From positions 62,001-126,000 of the forward strand of contig JAQBYN010000003.1 in the NCBI GenBank assembly GCA_027622715.1: 64,000 bases of DNA. The letters run 5' to 3'. Position 1 is the stretch's first letter; each line of letters begins with the position of its first letter. The DNA comes from Pseudomonadota bacterium (lineage in GTDB: Bacteria; Pseudomonadota; Alphaproteobacteria; SHVP01). The notes under the pieces were generated by a model. It searched no databases. It had not been told where the DNA came from and was given only the letters and a program-made list of their open reading frames with translations. Below, in pieces: positions 9,753-17,504 of this stretch. Made by a program: the position numbers and the translations under genes.

Positions 9753-10661
9753 GCCCATCGGCCCGGCTTTTTCTCCCGCGGATTGTTCGTCGGCGTCGAG
9801 CGCGGTCGCAAGCCGGGTCTTGGCGCTCCCCGGTCGCAGAGGTTTTTGCTGTGACGCGTGCGGCGCCCAGCCCGCCAAATAGGTGACATCGAATGTGGCC
9901 GGGATTCGGCCGTCGCGGCCGTACCGCTCGGCATAGAGTTCGCCCGCGCGGACAAACAGCGTACGCGCCGAGAAATGGCGGCGGCGCTGGACCAGCGCAT
10001 TGGTTTCCCCCATGGCGCGCAGGTCGCGCATGAGTGCGATCACCGACCTGTAGGTCGTGTCGATCCGATCTCGGTCGGCGACGGGCAACGAAAAACCGGC
10101 GCGCTGCAAAAGCCCGCCGGCATCTCGAATATCGACAAGCGGGATGACGCGCGGGCTGATACCGCCGGAGACCTCGATTTCGGCCGCGGCAAGGCATTCG
10201 CGTAGCTCGATCAACGTGTCGCCGCCGAGAAACGCCGCGAGGAACAATCCGTCGGGCCGCAGGGTCCGCCGAATCTGGGCCAACACACCTGGCAAGTCGT
10301 TGACCCAGTGCAGCGCCATCACGCTGACCGCGAGGTCGGCACAGGCGGCGGCGAAGGGAAGGATCTCCTGGCTCGACGCAACGAGCAACCCGCCGCGCGC
10401 CATCTCGGGCGCGTCCGCTGTTGCGACGATCATGTCCATTTTGCGGGCCTTGATCGCGCCGGATTTCGCCAACAACTTCGAGAAACCGGGTCGCCCGCTG
10501 AGGTCGAGCGTCACCGGAAACGGCCGCTGAACATCAAGCAGGCGATCCGCAAGCCGGTTACCAACTTCCTCGAAAAGGAACGATCCCGCCGGGCTTAGCC
10601 GCTGCGCGCGCATCCGGTTGCGGACGAGCGATGCGCGGTGGAAAAGATCGACGTCGGTCAT
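9735..10661 (-). CDS. SAM-dependent methyltransferase-like protein (BioC/NDUFAF5 type)
   Basis: A class I methyltransferase fold of about 308 aa. The N-terminus (VDLFHRASLVRNRMRAQ) and the SVMALHWVNDLPG and RPDGLFLAAFLGGDTL stretches resemble the alphaproteobacterial BioC-like proteins related to mitochondrial NDUFAF5, a complex I assembly factor. SAM motif I is degenerate: LDLSGRPG in place of the usual DxGxGxG, so activity as a methyltransferase is not assured; NDUFAF5 itself is reported to be an Arg hydroxylase. The start at 10661 is chosen because the protein family begins with this DLF-RAL-like segment. The last 45 residues are low-complexity and basic. It overlaps the Nudix fusion tail by 18 bp. 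Confidence 0.82.
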   Translation of the reverse strand: MTDVDLFHRASLVRNRMRAQRLSPAGSFLFEEVGNRLADRLLDVQRPFPVTLDLSGRPGFSKLLAKSGAIKARKMDMIVATADAPEMARGGLLVASSQEILPFAAACADLAVSVMALHWVNDLPGVLAQIRRTLRPDGLFLAAFLGGDTLIELRECLAAAEIEVSGGISPRVIPLVDIRDAGGLLQRAGFSLPVADRDRIDTTYRSVIALMRDLRAMGETNALVQRRRHFSARTLFVRAGELYAERYGRDGRIPATFDVTYLAGWAPHASQQKPLRPGSAKTRLATALDADEQSAGEKAGPMGSKKIP

Positions 10662-10764
10662 GGAATTGCCGGGCGGTCCAGGAATAATGATTCCCAGTGA
10701 TCCTACCCTACCTCGGCGCAATTGCTGCTAAAGTGCGCGCCTCACTATTGCAGGAGCGCCAAGG

Positions 10765-11808
10765 ATGAAAGCGGTCGTTATCCACGAATGTGGTCCATCG
10801 GATGTCTTGACCTATGAGGATATTGATCCGCCAAAGATCGGCCCCGGCGAAATCCTAATCAACCTGAAGACGGTCGGTCTGAATCACTTCGATCTGGATG
10901 TGCGCGGCGACATCTCGGGTTATCTCCAGCTCAAGTTGCCGCACATCTTAGGTGTGGAAGGCGCAGGTGTTGTTGCTGAGGTGGGATCTGGCGTGAGCGC
11001 ATTCAGCGTCGGTGACCGCGTGATGCCGCAACTTACGACGTCCTCGGGTCAGTGTCGGCGGCAGATCTGCAATTGCGCGTTGGGGATGGACAACATCTGT
11101 GAGGACTTCGACAAGCTTGGCGTCACCCGTTGGGGCACCTATGCGGAGTATGTGAAAGTTTCAGAGCCCAACGTCATTCGAATTCCCGACGGTCTATCCG
11201 ATCTTGACGCCGCGGCGACGCAGGTCGCGATGGCGACCGCCTGGGAACTTGTGGTGACCAAGGGCAAGGTCAAACAGGGCGAAGATGTGGTCGTTAACGC
11301 CGCGGGGTCGGGTGTCGGATCGGCTGCAATCCAGATTGCAGCGCTCGCCGGCGCGCGGGTCATCGCGACCGCCGGATCGGATGACAAGTTGGATCGCGCG
11401 CGCCAGCTCGGTGCGTCCGAAGTGATCAACTACACCAACCAAAGCATTGTCGATGAAGTCATGAAAATGACCGACGGCCGCGGTGCCGATGTGGTTATTG
11501 AATGCGTCGGCGGGAATATCTTGCAGCAGAGCCTCTCCGCCTTGTGCTTGAACGGTCGCTTGTCGACCGCCGGCGCGCACGCTGGTGAAAAAGTCGAAAT
11601 AGATATGATCGAGTTTTTTCGCAAACAACTCACGATGACATCGACACATTTTGCGCCGGTGTCGACGAATCAAATGGTTCTAAAGCTTGTCAAGGAAGGC
11701 AAGCTTCGACCGGTCATCGAAAAAATCCTTCCGCTCAAGGAAATGAAGGCCGCGCACGATTTGCTGGCGAGCCGGCGGTTCTTTGGCAAGGTCGTCCTAG
11801 AAGTATAG
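10765..11808 (+). CDS. Medium-chain dehydrogenase/quinone oxidoreductase family protein
   Basis: Zinc-type MDR enzyme of 347 aa. An N-terminal GroES-like domain (1-125) carries the GLNHFDLDVRGD motif typical of quinone-oxidoreductase-like members instead of the catalytic zinc Cys. The Rossmann domain has the nucleotide loop AAGSGVGSAAIQIA, then GADVVIECVGG. A Cys cluster at C97, C102, C104 and C112 lies where many MDR proteins bind structural zinc, but the spacing of the first two is shifted from the canonical C-x2-C-x2-C-x7-C. Substrate unknown; NAD(P)H-dependent reduction or alcohol oxidation are both possible. It starts from its own leader (103 bp) facing away from the methyltransferase gene. 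Confidence 0.88.
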   Translation: MKAVVIHECGPSDVLTYEDIDPPKIGPGEILINLKTVGLNHFDLDVRGDISGYLQLKLPHILGVEGAGVVAEVGSGVSAFSVGDRVMPQLTTSSGQCRRQICNCALGMDNICEDFDKLGVTRWGTYAEYVKVSEPNVIRIPDGLSDLDAAATQVAMATAWELVVTKGKVKQGEDVVVNAAGSGVGSAAIQIAALAGARVIATAGSDDKLDRARQLGASEVINYTNQSIVDEVMKMTDGRGADVVIECVGGNILQQSLSALCLNGRLSTAGAHAGEKVEIDMIEFFRKQLTMTSTHFAPVSTNQMVLKLVKEGKLRPVIEKILPLKEMKAAHDLLASRRFFGKVVLEV

Positions 11809-11842
11809 TGAAAGTGCGCCTGCGCCTTGCATAACGGCGACA

Positions 11843-12580
11843 ATGGTCAGCGCCGTGAGCAGGGTGGCTCGCACCTCAATTCGTGCGGCATTAGATTTCG
11901 TGGCGCCGGGCCGCTGCCCGACGTGCAATTTGCGCGTCCACGGGGTCGGGCTTTGCGGGATGTGCTGGTCGCAAGCCCAGTTCGTTACCGCACCATTTTG
12001 CGCGCGCTGCGGTCTGCCATTTGATTACGATGCCGGCGAAAATATTTGGTGCGGTCGCTGTATTGGCCAGCCGCCGCCTTTTGCCCGGGCGCGCGCCGCA
12101 CTGGTTTATGGCGATATCTCAAGAAATCTGATCCTTGCGTTCAAACATGGTGACCGCCTCGATCTAACCCCCCTGGTCCTCTCTTGGCTCCAAGCCGCCG
12201 GACGAGACTTGCTTGAAGAGGCGGATATCATTGTGCCGGTCCCGCTGCATCGTCGGCGGTTGCTTCGGCGGCGCTACAATCAATCCTCGGTTCTTGCCGT
12301 CGCTTTGGGGTCGGCAAGTGGCCTGCGCGTTAACGTTGGTGCCCTTCGACGAACGAGAAATACCCAGAGCCAAGGGAGTTTGGGCCGGCGGGCGCGGGAG
12401 ATAAATGTGCGGGGGTCGATACAAGTGAATGCATCGGCGCGACCCAGCCTAGCGGGCCGCCGGGTACTGTTGATCGACGATGTCTTGACGACGGGCGCAA
12501 CCGCCAACGCCTGTGCCCGATCGCTTCTGGCGGCGGGCGCTGCGTGGGTGGATGTCCTGACCCTCGCCCGGGTGATCTAG
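11843..12580 (+). CDS. comF: ComF family phosphoribosyltransferase-like protein
   Basis: ComF proteins have a PRTase fold and in naturally competent bacteria help handle incoming DNA; elsewhere the role is unclear. In this 245 aa protein, zinc-ribbon-like Cys pairs appear in the N-terminal third (CPTC, CGMC, CARC, CGRC). The PRPP-binding loop VLLIDDVLTTGATA lies near residues 208-221, preceded by the conserved VPVPLHRRRLLRRRYNQS. It lies 34 bp after the MDR gene and 102 bp before grxC, an order I associate with Rhodospirillales (comF, grxC, nitrilase, DUF1178, ubiG). Confidence 0.92.
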   Translation: MVSAVSRVARTSIRAALDFVAPGRCPTCNLRVHGVGLCGMCWSQAQFVTAPFCARCGLPFDYDAGENIWCGRCIGQPPPFARARAALVYGDISRNLILAFKHGDRLDLTPLVLSWLQAAGRDLLEEADIIVPVPLHRRRLLRRRYNQSSVLAVALGSASGLRVNVGALRRTRNTQSQGSLGRRAREINVRGSIQVNASARPSLAGRRVLLIDDVLTTGATANACARSLLAAGAAWVDVLTLARVI

Positions 12581-12682
12581 GTTCACCCGAATTTGTTGAT
12601 TTCGAAGGATTCCACCGGTTGCGGAGAGGACGCCGAGGCACCTAGTCTAAGGCATACACATTTCGACAACGGTGCTGGGCTC

Positions 12683-12949
12683 ATGGCCAACGTAGAAATC
12701 TATACGACGATGATGTGCGGATTTTGTGCCCGCGCAAAAAATCTTCTGAACAAAAAATCGATCGAATTCGATGAAATTGACGTGACGTTCAGCGACTCCA
12801 AACGCCAGGCAATGATGGCGCGGTCGGATGGCCGCCATACCGTGCCGCAGATATTCATTAACGGCAGTGGCATCGGTGGCTGCGACGAGCTTCTTTCGTT
12901 GGAGCGCGAGGGTCGTCTTGACGACCTACTGTCAGCGCGCGCGCCCTAG
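12683..12949 (+). CDS. grxC: Glutaredoxin 3
   Basis: A small (88 aa) dithiol glutaredoxin that reduces disulfides and glutathione mixed disulfides using GSH. The thioredoxin fold motifs are clear: the active site CGFC at residues 11-14 (the usual form is CPYC), the cis-Pro segment HTVPQIFING, and the glutathione-binding GGCDELLSLE. The ATG at 12683 is preceded by a stretch open to 12593 that looks unrelated to the family. It is followed by the nitrilase-family gene at 12 bp, suggesting an operon. Confidence 0.94.
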   Translation: MANVEIYTTMMCGFCARAKNLLNKKSIEFDEIDVTFSDSKRQAMMARSDGRHTVPQIFINGSGIGGCDELLSLEREGRLDDLLSARAP

Positions 12950-12961
12950 AGGGATCGTCCG

Positions 12962-13780
12962 GTGAAAGTCGCCTGCCTGCAGGTCTGCGCGGGCGACGAT
13001 ATGGATCACAACCTCGCGGCCGCTGCGGATGGCATTCGCGAGGCCGCGTCTGCCGGCGCGGACTTCATAACCACGCCTGAAAACGTGGCCCTCATGGCTA
13101 CGAATCGCGACCAGCTATTGTCGCACGCCGTCGATGAGCGCCAGCATCCTGCTGTCGCCCGATTTGCCGCGCTTGCAGCAGAGGTAAACAGGTGGATTCT
13201 TGCGGGGTCGATCGGTGTCGCGACCGGCGACGGTCGCATCTTCAATCGCTCTCTGCTATTTGGGCCGGACGGCAGAATCGCGGCGCGCTACGACAAGATC
13301 CACATGTTCGACGTCGATTTGCCGGGCGGCGAGGTCTATCACGAGTCGCGAAACTACCGACCCGGGTCGGCGGCCGTGGTGACGACGTTGCCGTGGACAA
13401 GACTTGGTATGACCGTCTGCTACGACGTGCGATTTCCCTCACTTTTTCGCGCACTTGGCCAACTCGATGCTCAGGTGATCACGGTTCCTTCTGCCTTCAC
13501 GAAGGTGACGGGCCGAGCGCACTGGTCGGTCTTGCTGCGGGCGCGGGCAATTGAAACCGGGGCTTTTGTCGTTGCGCCCGCGCAGGTTGGCCGCCATCCG
13601 GCAAAGCGCGAAACGTACGGCCACTCTATGGTGGTGGGGCCCTGGGGCGAGGTCCTGCTCGATGCTGGTGAGGCGCCGGGCGTATACTACGCCGACATCG
13701 ATCTCGCCAAGGTGGCCGCGGCGCGGGCCGCAATCCCGGCCTGGACGACGTCTTCCGGTTTTGCGCTGCCGGGGGCGTAG
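12962..13780 (+). CDS. Carbon-nitrogen hydrolase (Nit1-like amidase)
   Basis: Nitrilase-superfamily amidase of 272 aa with the catalytic triad E40 (TTPEN), K112 (YDKIHMFDVDL) and C153 (TVCYDVRFP). The IHMFDVDLPGG segment is typical of Nit1/YbeM-like deaminated glutathione amidases and related omega-amidases, so the likely role is metabolite repair of deaminated glutathione or of 2-oxoglutaramate-type by-products. The adjacent glutaredoxin gene fits a link to glutathione, but that is inference. The start is GTG at 12962, 12 bp after grxC; no closer ATG fits the family N-terminus (VKVACLQ). Confidence 0.9.
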   Translation: MKVACLQVCAGDDMDHNLAAAADGIREAASAGADFITTPENVALMATNRDQLLSHAVDERQHPAVARFAALAAEVNRWILAGSIGVATGDGRIFNRSLLFGPDGRIAARYDKIHMFDVDLPGGEVYHESRNYRPGSAAVVTTLPWTRLGMTVCYDVRFPSLFRALGQLDAQVITVPSAFTKVTGRAHWSVLLRARAIETGAFVVAPAQVGRHPAKRETYGHSMVVGPWGEVLLDAGEAPGVYYADIDLAKVAAARAAIPAWTTSSGFALPGA

Positions 13781-13884
13781 GGCCTGACCTCGCCAGTCCC
13801 TGGTCCGTGCGCACTGGGCCTCGGTCTTGAATTCAGTGATACCCTCCTATATCGAGAAGGACCGTAGCAGCACAGTGGTTGAGC

Positions 13885-14340
13885 ATGATTTCCTTCGACC
13901 TTCGTTGCGCCAACGCTCATGTCTTCGAGGCTTGGTTTTCGAATAGCGAAACCTATGCGCGGCAGGCCAAACACGGGGAGTTGGTTTGCCCGATTTGCGG
14001 TGACACGGATTTGAACAAATCGCTGATGGCGCCGAATGTCTCGCTTGGTGCCTCGCGCGGCGATTCAGATCGGCCCAGCGAAGTAGCGCTCCCGGTCGCC
14101 ACTGCTGCGACGGATCGTGCGGCAGAGCTCATGCGCATGGCGCGCGCGATTCGTGAAGAAGTGGAAAAGAACTTCGATCACGTTGGCACGGCCTTCGCAG
14201 AAGAGGCCAAGAAAATTCACTACGGCGAGACCGAGCACCGGAACATTTTCGGTGAGATGACTCCGGACGAGGCGACGGATCTCCACGAAGAAGGCGTCGA
14301 ATTCGGCGTCCTACCGTGGCCCGCGAAAGAAGATGCCTAG
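13885..14340 (+). CDS. DUF1178 family protein
   Basis: A conserved alphaproteobacterial/betaproteobacterial protein of unknown function, 151 aa. The N-terminus ISFDLRCANAHVFEAWF and the zinc-ribbon-like CPICGDTDLNKSLMAPNV (Cys at about 36 and 39) identify the family; C8 may be a third metal ligand. The C-terminal half is helical and charged and ends in the conserved DEATDLHEEGVEFGVLPWP. ATG 13885 is preferred over a TTG two codons upstream. Its stop shares the four bases CTAG with the convergent ubiG stop. Confidence 0.92.
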   Translation: MISFDLRCANAHVFEAWFSNSETYARQAKHGELVCPICGDTDLNKSLMAPNVSLGASRGDSDRPSEVALPVATAATDRAAELMRMARAIREEVEKNFDHVGTAFAEEAKKIHYGETEHRNIFGEMTPDEATDLHEEGVEFGVLPWPAKEDA

Positions 14341-15089
14341 GTTCGTGTGGCGAACGCCAAGTAGTTGACATCCAGATTGGCTGATAGCTGCCACTCGCGC
14401 GGCAGGGGCATATAAGTGATGCCCTTCAGATCTGTGATCTTCAAGCCGGCCTTTGCGAGGGTCGCCCGGAGTTCCGAAGGTCGGACGAAGCGGTTCCAGT
14501 CATGGGTACCCTTCGGGAGCCAACCTAGGACGTACTCTGCGCCGACGATGGCGAGGAAATAGGCCTTTAGCGTCCGGTTGAGTGTGGCAAGGAGCATGGC
14601 TGAATCGTCAGCGCGGAGGAGCGCGGCGCAGGCGGCAACAAAGCTCTGAACGTCCGACACGTGCTCGATCACCTCCATGTTGAGGACGGCGTCGAATTTC
14701 TCTCCCCATGCCGCGAGATCTTCTGCCGTTGCCTGAACGTAATCGATCTCCAACGCCGCTTCGGTCGCATGCTGGCGGGCGATCTCAACGTTCTCCTCGG
14801 ATGGATCGACGCCCACGACCTCGGCCCCCAATCGGCGCATGGGCTCACACAGCAAGCCGCCACCACACCCGATATCGGCAATCCGTAGGCCGCGCAGCGG
14901 CGCCGTGCTATTGGGGTCGCGCGCGAACTGCGCGCAAAGCCGGTCGCGAATGTAGCGCAGACGCACCGGGTTTATTTGGTGGAGCGGCCGAAATGGACCC
15001 TGCGTATCCCACCACATGGCAGACATTTTGCTAAATCGCCCGACTTCCACCGGATCGATTGATGTCGCGGGTTGTGCCTTTGCTGTCAC
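14337..15089 (-). CDS. ubiG: Ubiquinone biosynthesis O-methyltransferase UbiG
   Basis: UbiG carries out both O-methylations in ubiquinone synthesis, at the inner membrane face. Family marks: SIDPVEVGRFSKMSAMWWD near the N-terminus, the SAM loop IADIGCGGGLLCEP, VVGVDPSEENVEIA, and the C-terminal segment GITYMPLPREW. The start is set at GTG 15089 (VTAKAQP) because the conserved part begins about 10 residues later; the frame stays open to 15179 but that would overlap no known domain. 250 aa matches the family. It faces lysC, leaving 128 bp for two promoters. Confidence 0.93.
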   Translation of the reverse strand: MTAKAQPATSIDPVEVGRFSKMSAMWWDTQGPFRPLHQINPVRLRYIRDRLCAQFARDPNSTAPLRGLRIADIGCGGGLLCEPMRRLGAEVVGVDPSEENVEIARQHATEAALEIDYVQATAEDLAAWGEKFDAVLNMEVIEHVSDVQSFVAACAALLRADDSAMLLATLNRTLKAYFLAIVGAEYVLGWLPKGTHDWNRFVRPSELRATLAKAGLKITDLKGITYMPLPREWQLSANLDVNYLAFATRT

Positions 15090-15217
15090 GGATCGCGGCC
15101 TTGCTTGCCTGGCGGAAGAGTGGCCTATATGTATACGCGCCCCTGCCGGAACAAGAAAACCTTTCGGGCGTCGCAACAAGGTGGCCGTCGGCGGTCGCTG
15201 CCTCTATGCCGGGTGCT

Positions 15218-16438
15218 ATGTCGGTAATCGTTCAAAAATTCGGCGGTACGTCCGTAGCTGATCTCGAGCGCGTGCGGAATGCTGCATCGAGGGTCAAGAG
15301 CGAAGTTGATCGCGGGAACCACGTCGTTGTCGTCGTATCGGCGATGGCGGGGACGACCAATCAGCTGGTTCAGTGGGCCGGCGAGGCATCTTCGCTTCAC
15401 GATACCCGCGAATATGATGCTGTCGTTTCGACCGGCGAGCAGGTCACCGCGGGCCTACTCGCGATCGTTCTTCAGGACATGGGAATCTCGGCACGGTCAT
15501 GGTTGGGCTGGCAATTGCCGATCCGCACGGACTCGTCGCACGGCGGAGCCCGTATTCAAGACATCGACGTTGACGAAATCAGGAAGAGATTTGAGCAAGG
15601 TCAGGTCGCCGTCGTCGCCGGGTTCCAGGGACTTAGCGCTGAAAACCGGATCACGACCCTTGGACGCGGCGGCTCGGACACCAGTGCTGTTGCGTTGGCG
15701 GCCGCTCTGAACGCCGAACGATGCGACATCTACACCGACGTCGACGGCATCTATACGTCGGACCCGCGCATCGTGACTCGGGCAAGAAAGCTCGAGAAGA
15801 TCACCTATGAGGAGATGCTCGAGCTCGCGTCTCTCGGCGCAAAAGTACTACAGACGCGTTCGGTCGAACTGGCAATGAATCATCGCGTCAGGCTCCAGGT
15901 TCTTTCAAGTTTTAGCGATTCACCGGGTACACTCGTTGTTGACGAGGATGAGATAGTGGAAAAAGAGATAGTCAGTGGCATCGCGTATTCCCGTGATGAA
16001 GCAAAAATTACGTTGCGGCGCGTCGCCGACCGACCCGGTGTCGCCGCAGCGGTCTTTGGCCCGTTGGCCGAGGCGAATATCAATGTGGATATGATCGTTC
16101 AGAACATCTCACAGACCGATCAGCTGACAGACCTTACCTTCACGGTCACTCGTTCCCACCTCGACCGTGCTGTCGCCGTCCTCGAAAAGGCGCGGCCCGA
16201 GGTTGGGTACGAAGAACTGAAGGCAGACGAAGACGTAACGAAAGTGTCGGTCATTGGCGTCGGGATGCGGAGCCACGCCGGTGTTGCGCAACGCATGTTC
16301 GCGACCCTTGCTGAGCGTGGAATCAATATTCAGGTTATTTCCACGTCGGAGATCAAGGTCAGTGTGCTGATCGAAGAAGAATATACCGAGCTCGCGTTGC
16401 GGGCCCTACACACTGCCTATGGGCTGGACGATGAGTGA
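15218..16438 (+). CDS. lysC: Aspartate kinase
   Basis: Phosphorylates aspartate to open the pathway to lysine, threonine and methionine. 406 aa with the amino-acid-kinase domain (KFGGTSVAD at the N-terminus, VVVVSAMAGTTNQL, STGEQVTAGL, GRGGSDTSA) and two C-terminal ACT domains from about residue 265 that normally give feedback control by lysine and/or threonine. The start at ATG 15218 gives the canonical MSVIVQKFGGTS; an ATG four codons upstream is possible. The coding end overlaps the next start by 8 bp. Confidence 0.96.
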   Translation: MSVIVQKFGGTSVADLERVRNAASRVKSEVDRGNHVVVVVSAMAGTTNQLVQWAGEASSLHDTREYDAVVSTGEQVTAGLLAIVLQDMGISARSWLGWQLPIRTDSSHGGARIQDIDVDEIRKRFEQGQVAVVAGFQGLSAENRITTLGRGGSDTSAVALAAALNAERCDIYTDVDGIYTSDPRIVTRARKLEKITYEEMLELASLGAKVLQTRSVELAMNHRVRLQVLSSFSDSPGTLVVDEDEIVEKEIVSGIAYSRDEAKITLRRVADRPGVAAAVFGPLAEANINVDMIVQNISQTDQLTDLTFTVTRSHLDRAVAVLEKARPEVGYEELKADEDVTKVSVIGVGMRSHAGVAQRMFATLAERGINIQVISTSEIKVSVLIEEEYTELALRALHTAYGLDDE

Positions 16439-17504
16439 TGAGGCGCCGGTAGCCGCACTCGAACAACTCAACCGTCTTTGGGATAGAGGCCGCGCGTTTC
16501 TCGGCAGCGACTACGCCATTCTCGGCGGCGCCATGAGCTGGTTGTCCGATCGCCATCTTGTTTCGGCGATTTCGAATGCCGGCGGTTTTGGTGTCATCGC
16601 GTGTGGCTCGCTGAGCCCATCGCAACTCGATACCGAGATCGCCGCAACCTTTGATCTGACCGGCCGACCGTTCGGCGTCAATCTCATCACGATGCATCCC
16701 GATTTGCCGCAACTGATCAAGACTTGCGCCGACCGTGGCGTAAGCCACGTTGCCCTTGCCGGCGGCATCCCGCCGGCGTCGGCGATAGGCCAGTTGAAGG
16801 ATGCCGGCATTCGGGTTCTGGCGTTCACGCCGGCGCTCGCTCTTGCAAAGCGGCTGGTTCGGTCAGGTGTAGACGCGTTGGTGATTGAAGGCATGGAGGC
16901 CGGCGGTCACATAGGCCCAGTCTCGACAAGCGTCCTAGCGCAAGAAATTCTACCTGCGATCCGCGATGTCCCGGTATTTGTCGCCGGCGGAATTGGTCGT
17001 GGCGATGCGATCGCCATGTATCTCGGCGCGGGCGCGTCCGGTGTCCAGATGGGGACCCGGTTTGTGTGTGCGACAGAATGCGTTGCGCATCCGAAATTCA
17101 AGCAGGCGTTTGTGCGCGGACATGCTCGGGACGCCGTGCTGTCGGTCCAGTTGGATCCGCGCTTTCCAGTCATTCCGGTGCGGGCGTTGGCCAACAAAGG
17201 CACTCATCTGTTCGCTGAAAAGCAGCGCGAGGTGATTGCCAAGGTCGACGCCGGCACCCTATCTGCGCCCGAAGCGCAATTGGCAATCGAGCGATTCTGG
17301 GCAGGTGCGTTGAGGCGCGCGGCGATTGATGGCGACGTCGAGCTTGGCTCAATCATGGCAGGCCAGAGCGTTGGCCTGGTGACGAAGGAGGAGCCGGTCG
17401 CCGAGATCATTGCGCGGTTGATCGACGAAGCGGTGGCGGCGATTGCGTCGTCAACCAGGACCGTGACACCGTCGTCGCGCGAACAGGCCGCGTTCATGAG
17501 ATGA
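16431..17504 (+). CDS. Nitronate monooxygenase / 2-nitropropane dioxygenase-like flavoprotein
   Basis: A TIM-barrel FMN protein (357 aa) of the nitronate monooxygenase family, related also to FabK. Motifs seen: LGGAMSWLSDRHLVSAISNAGGFG near the N-terminus, EGMEAGGHIGPVST for substrate and phosphate contact, and VPVFVAGGIGRGDAIAMYLGAGASGVQMGTRF for FMN phosphate binding. Family members detoxify propionate 3-nitronate. The ATG at 16431 overlaps lysC by 8 bp and the stop overlaps ptsP by 4 bp, so lysC, this gene and ptsP are probably one transcript. Confidence 0.88.
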   Translation: MSDEAPVAALEQLNRLWDRGRAFLGSDYAILGGAMSWLSDRHLVSAISNAGGFGVIACGSLSPSQLDTEIAATFDLTGRPFGVNLITMHPDLPQLIKTCADRGVSHVALAGGIPPASAIGQLKDAGIRVLAFTPALALAKRLVRSGVDALVIEGMEAGGHIGPVSTSVLAQEILPAIRDVPVFVAGGIGRGDAIAMYLGAGASGVQMGTRFVCATECVAHPKFKQAFVRGHARDAVLSVQLDPRFPVIPVRALANKGTHLFAEKQREVIAKVDAGTLSAPEAQLAIERFWAGALRRAAIDGDVELGSIMAGQSVGLVTKEEPVAEIIARLIDEAVAAIASSTRTVTPSSREQAAFMR

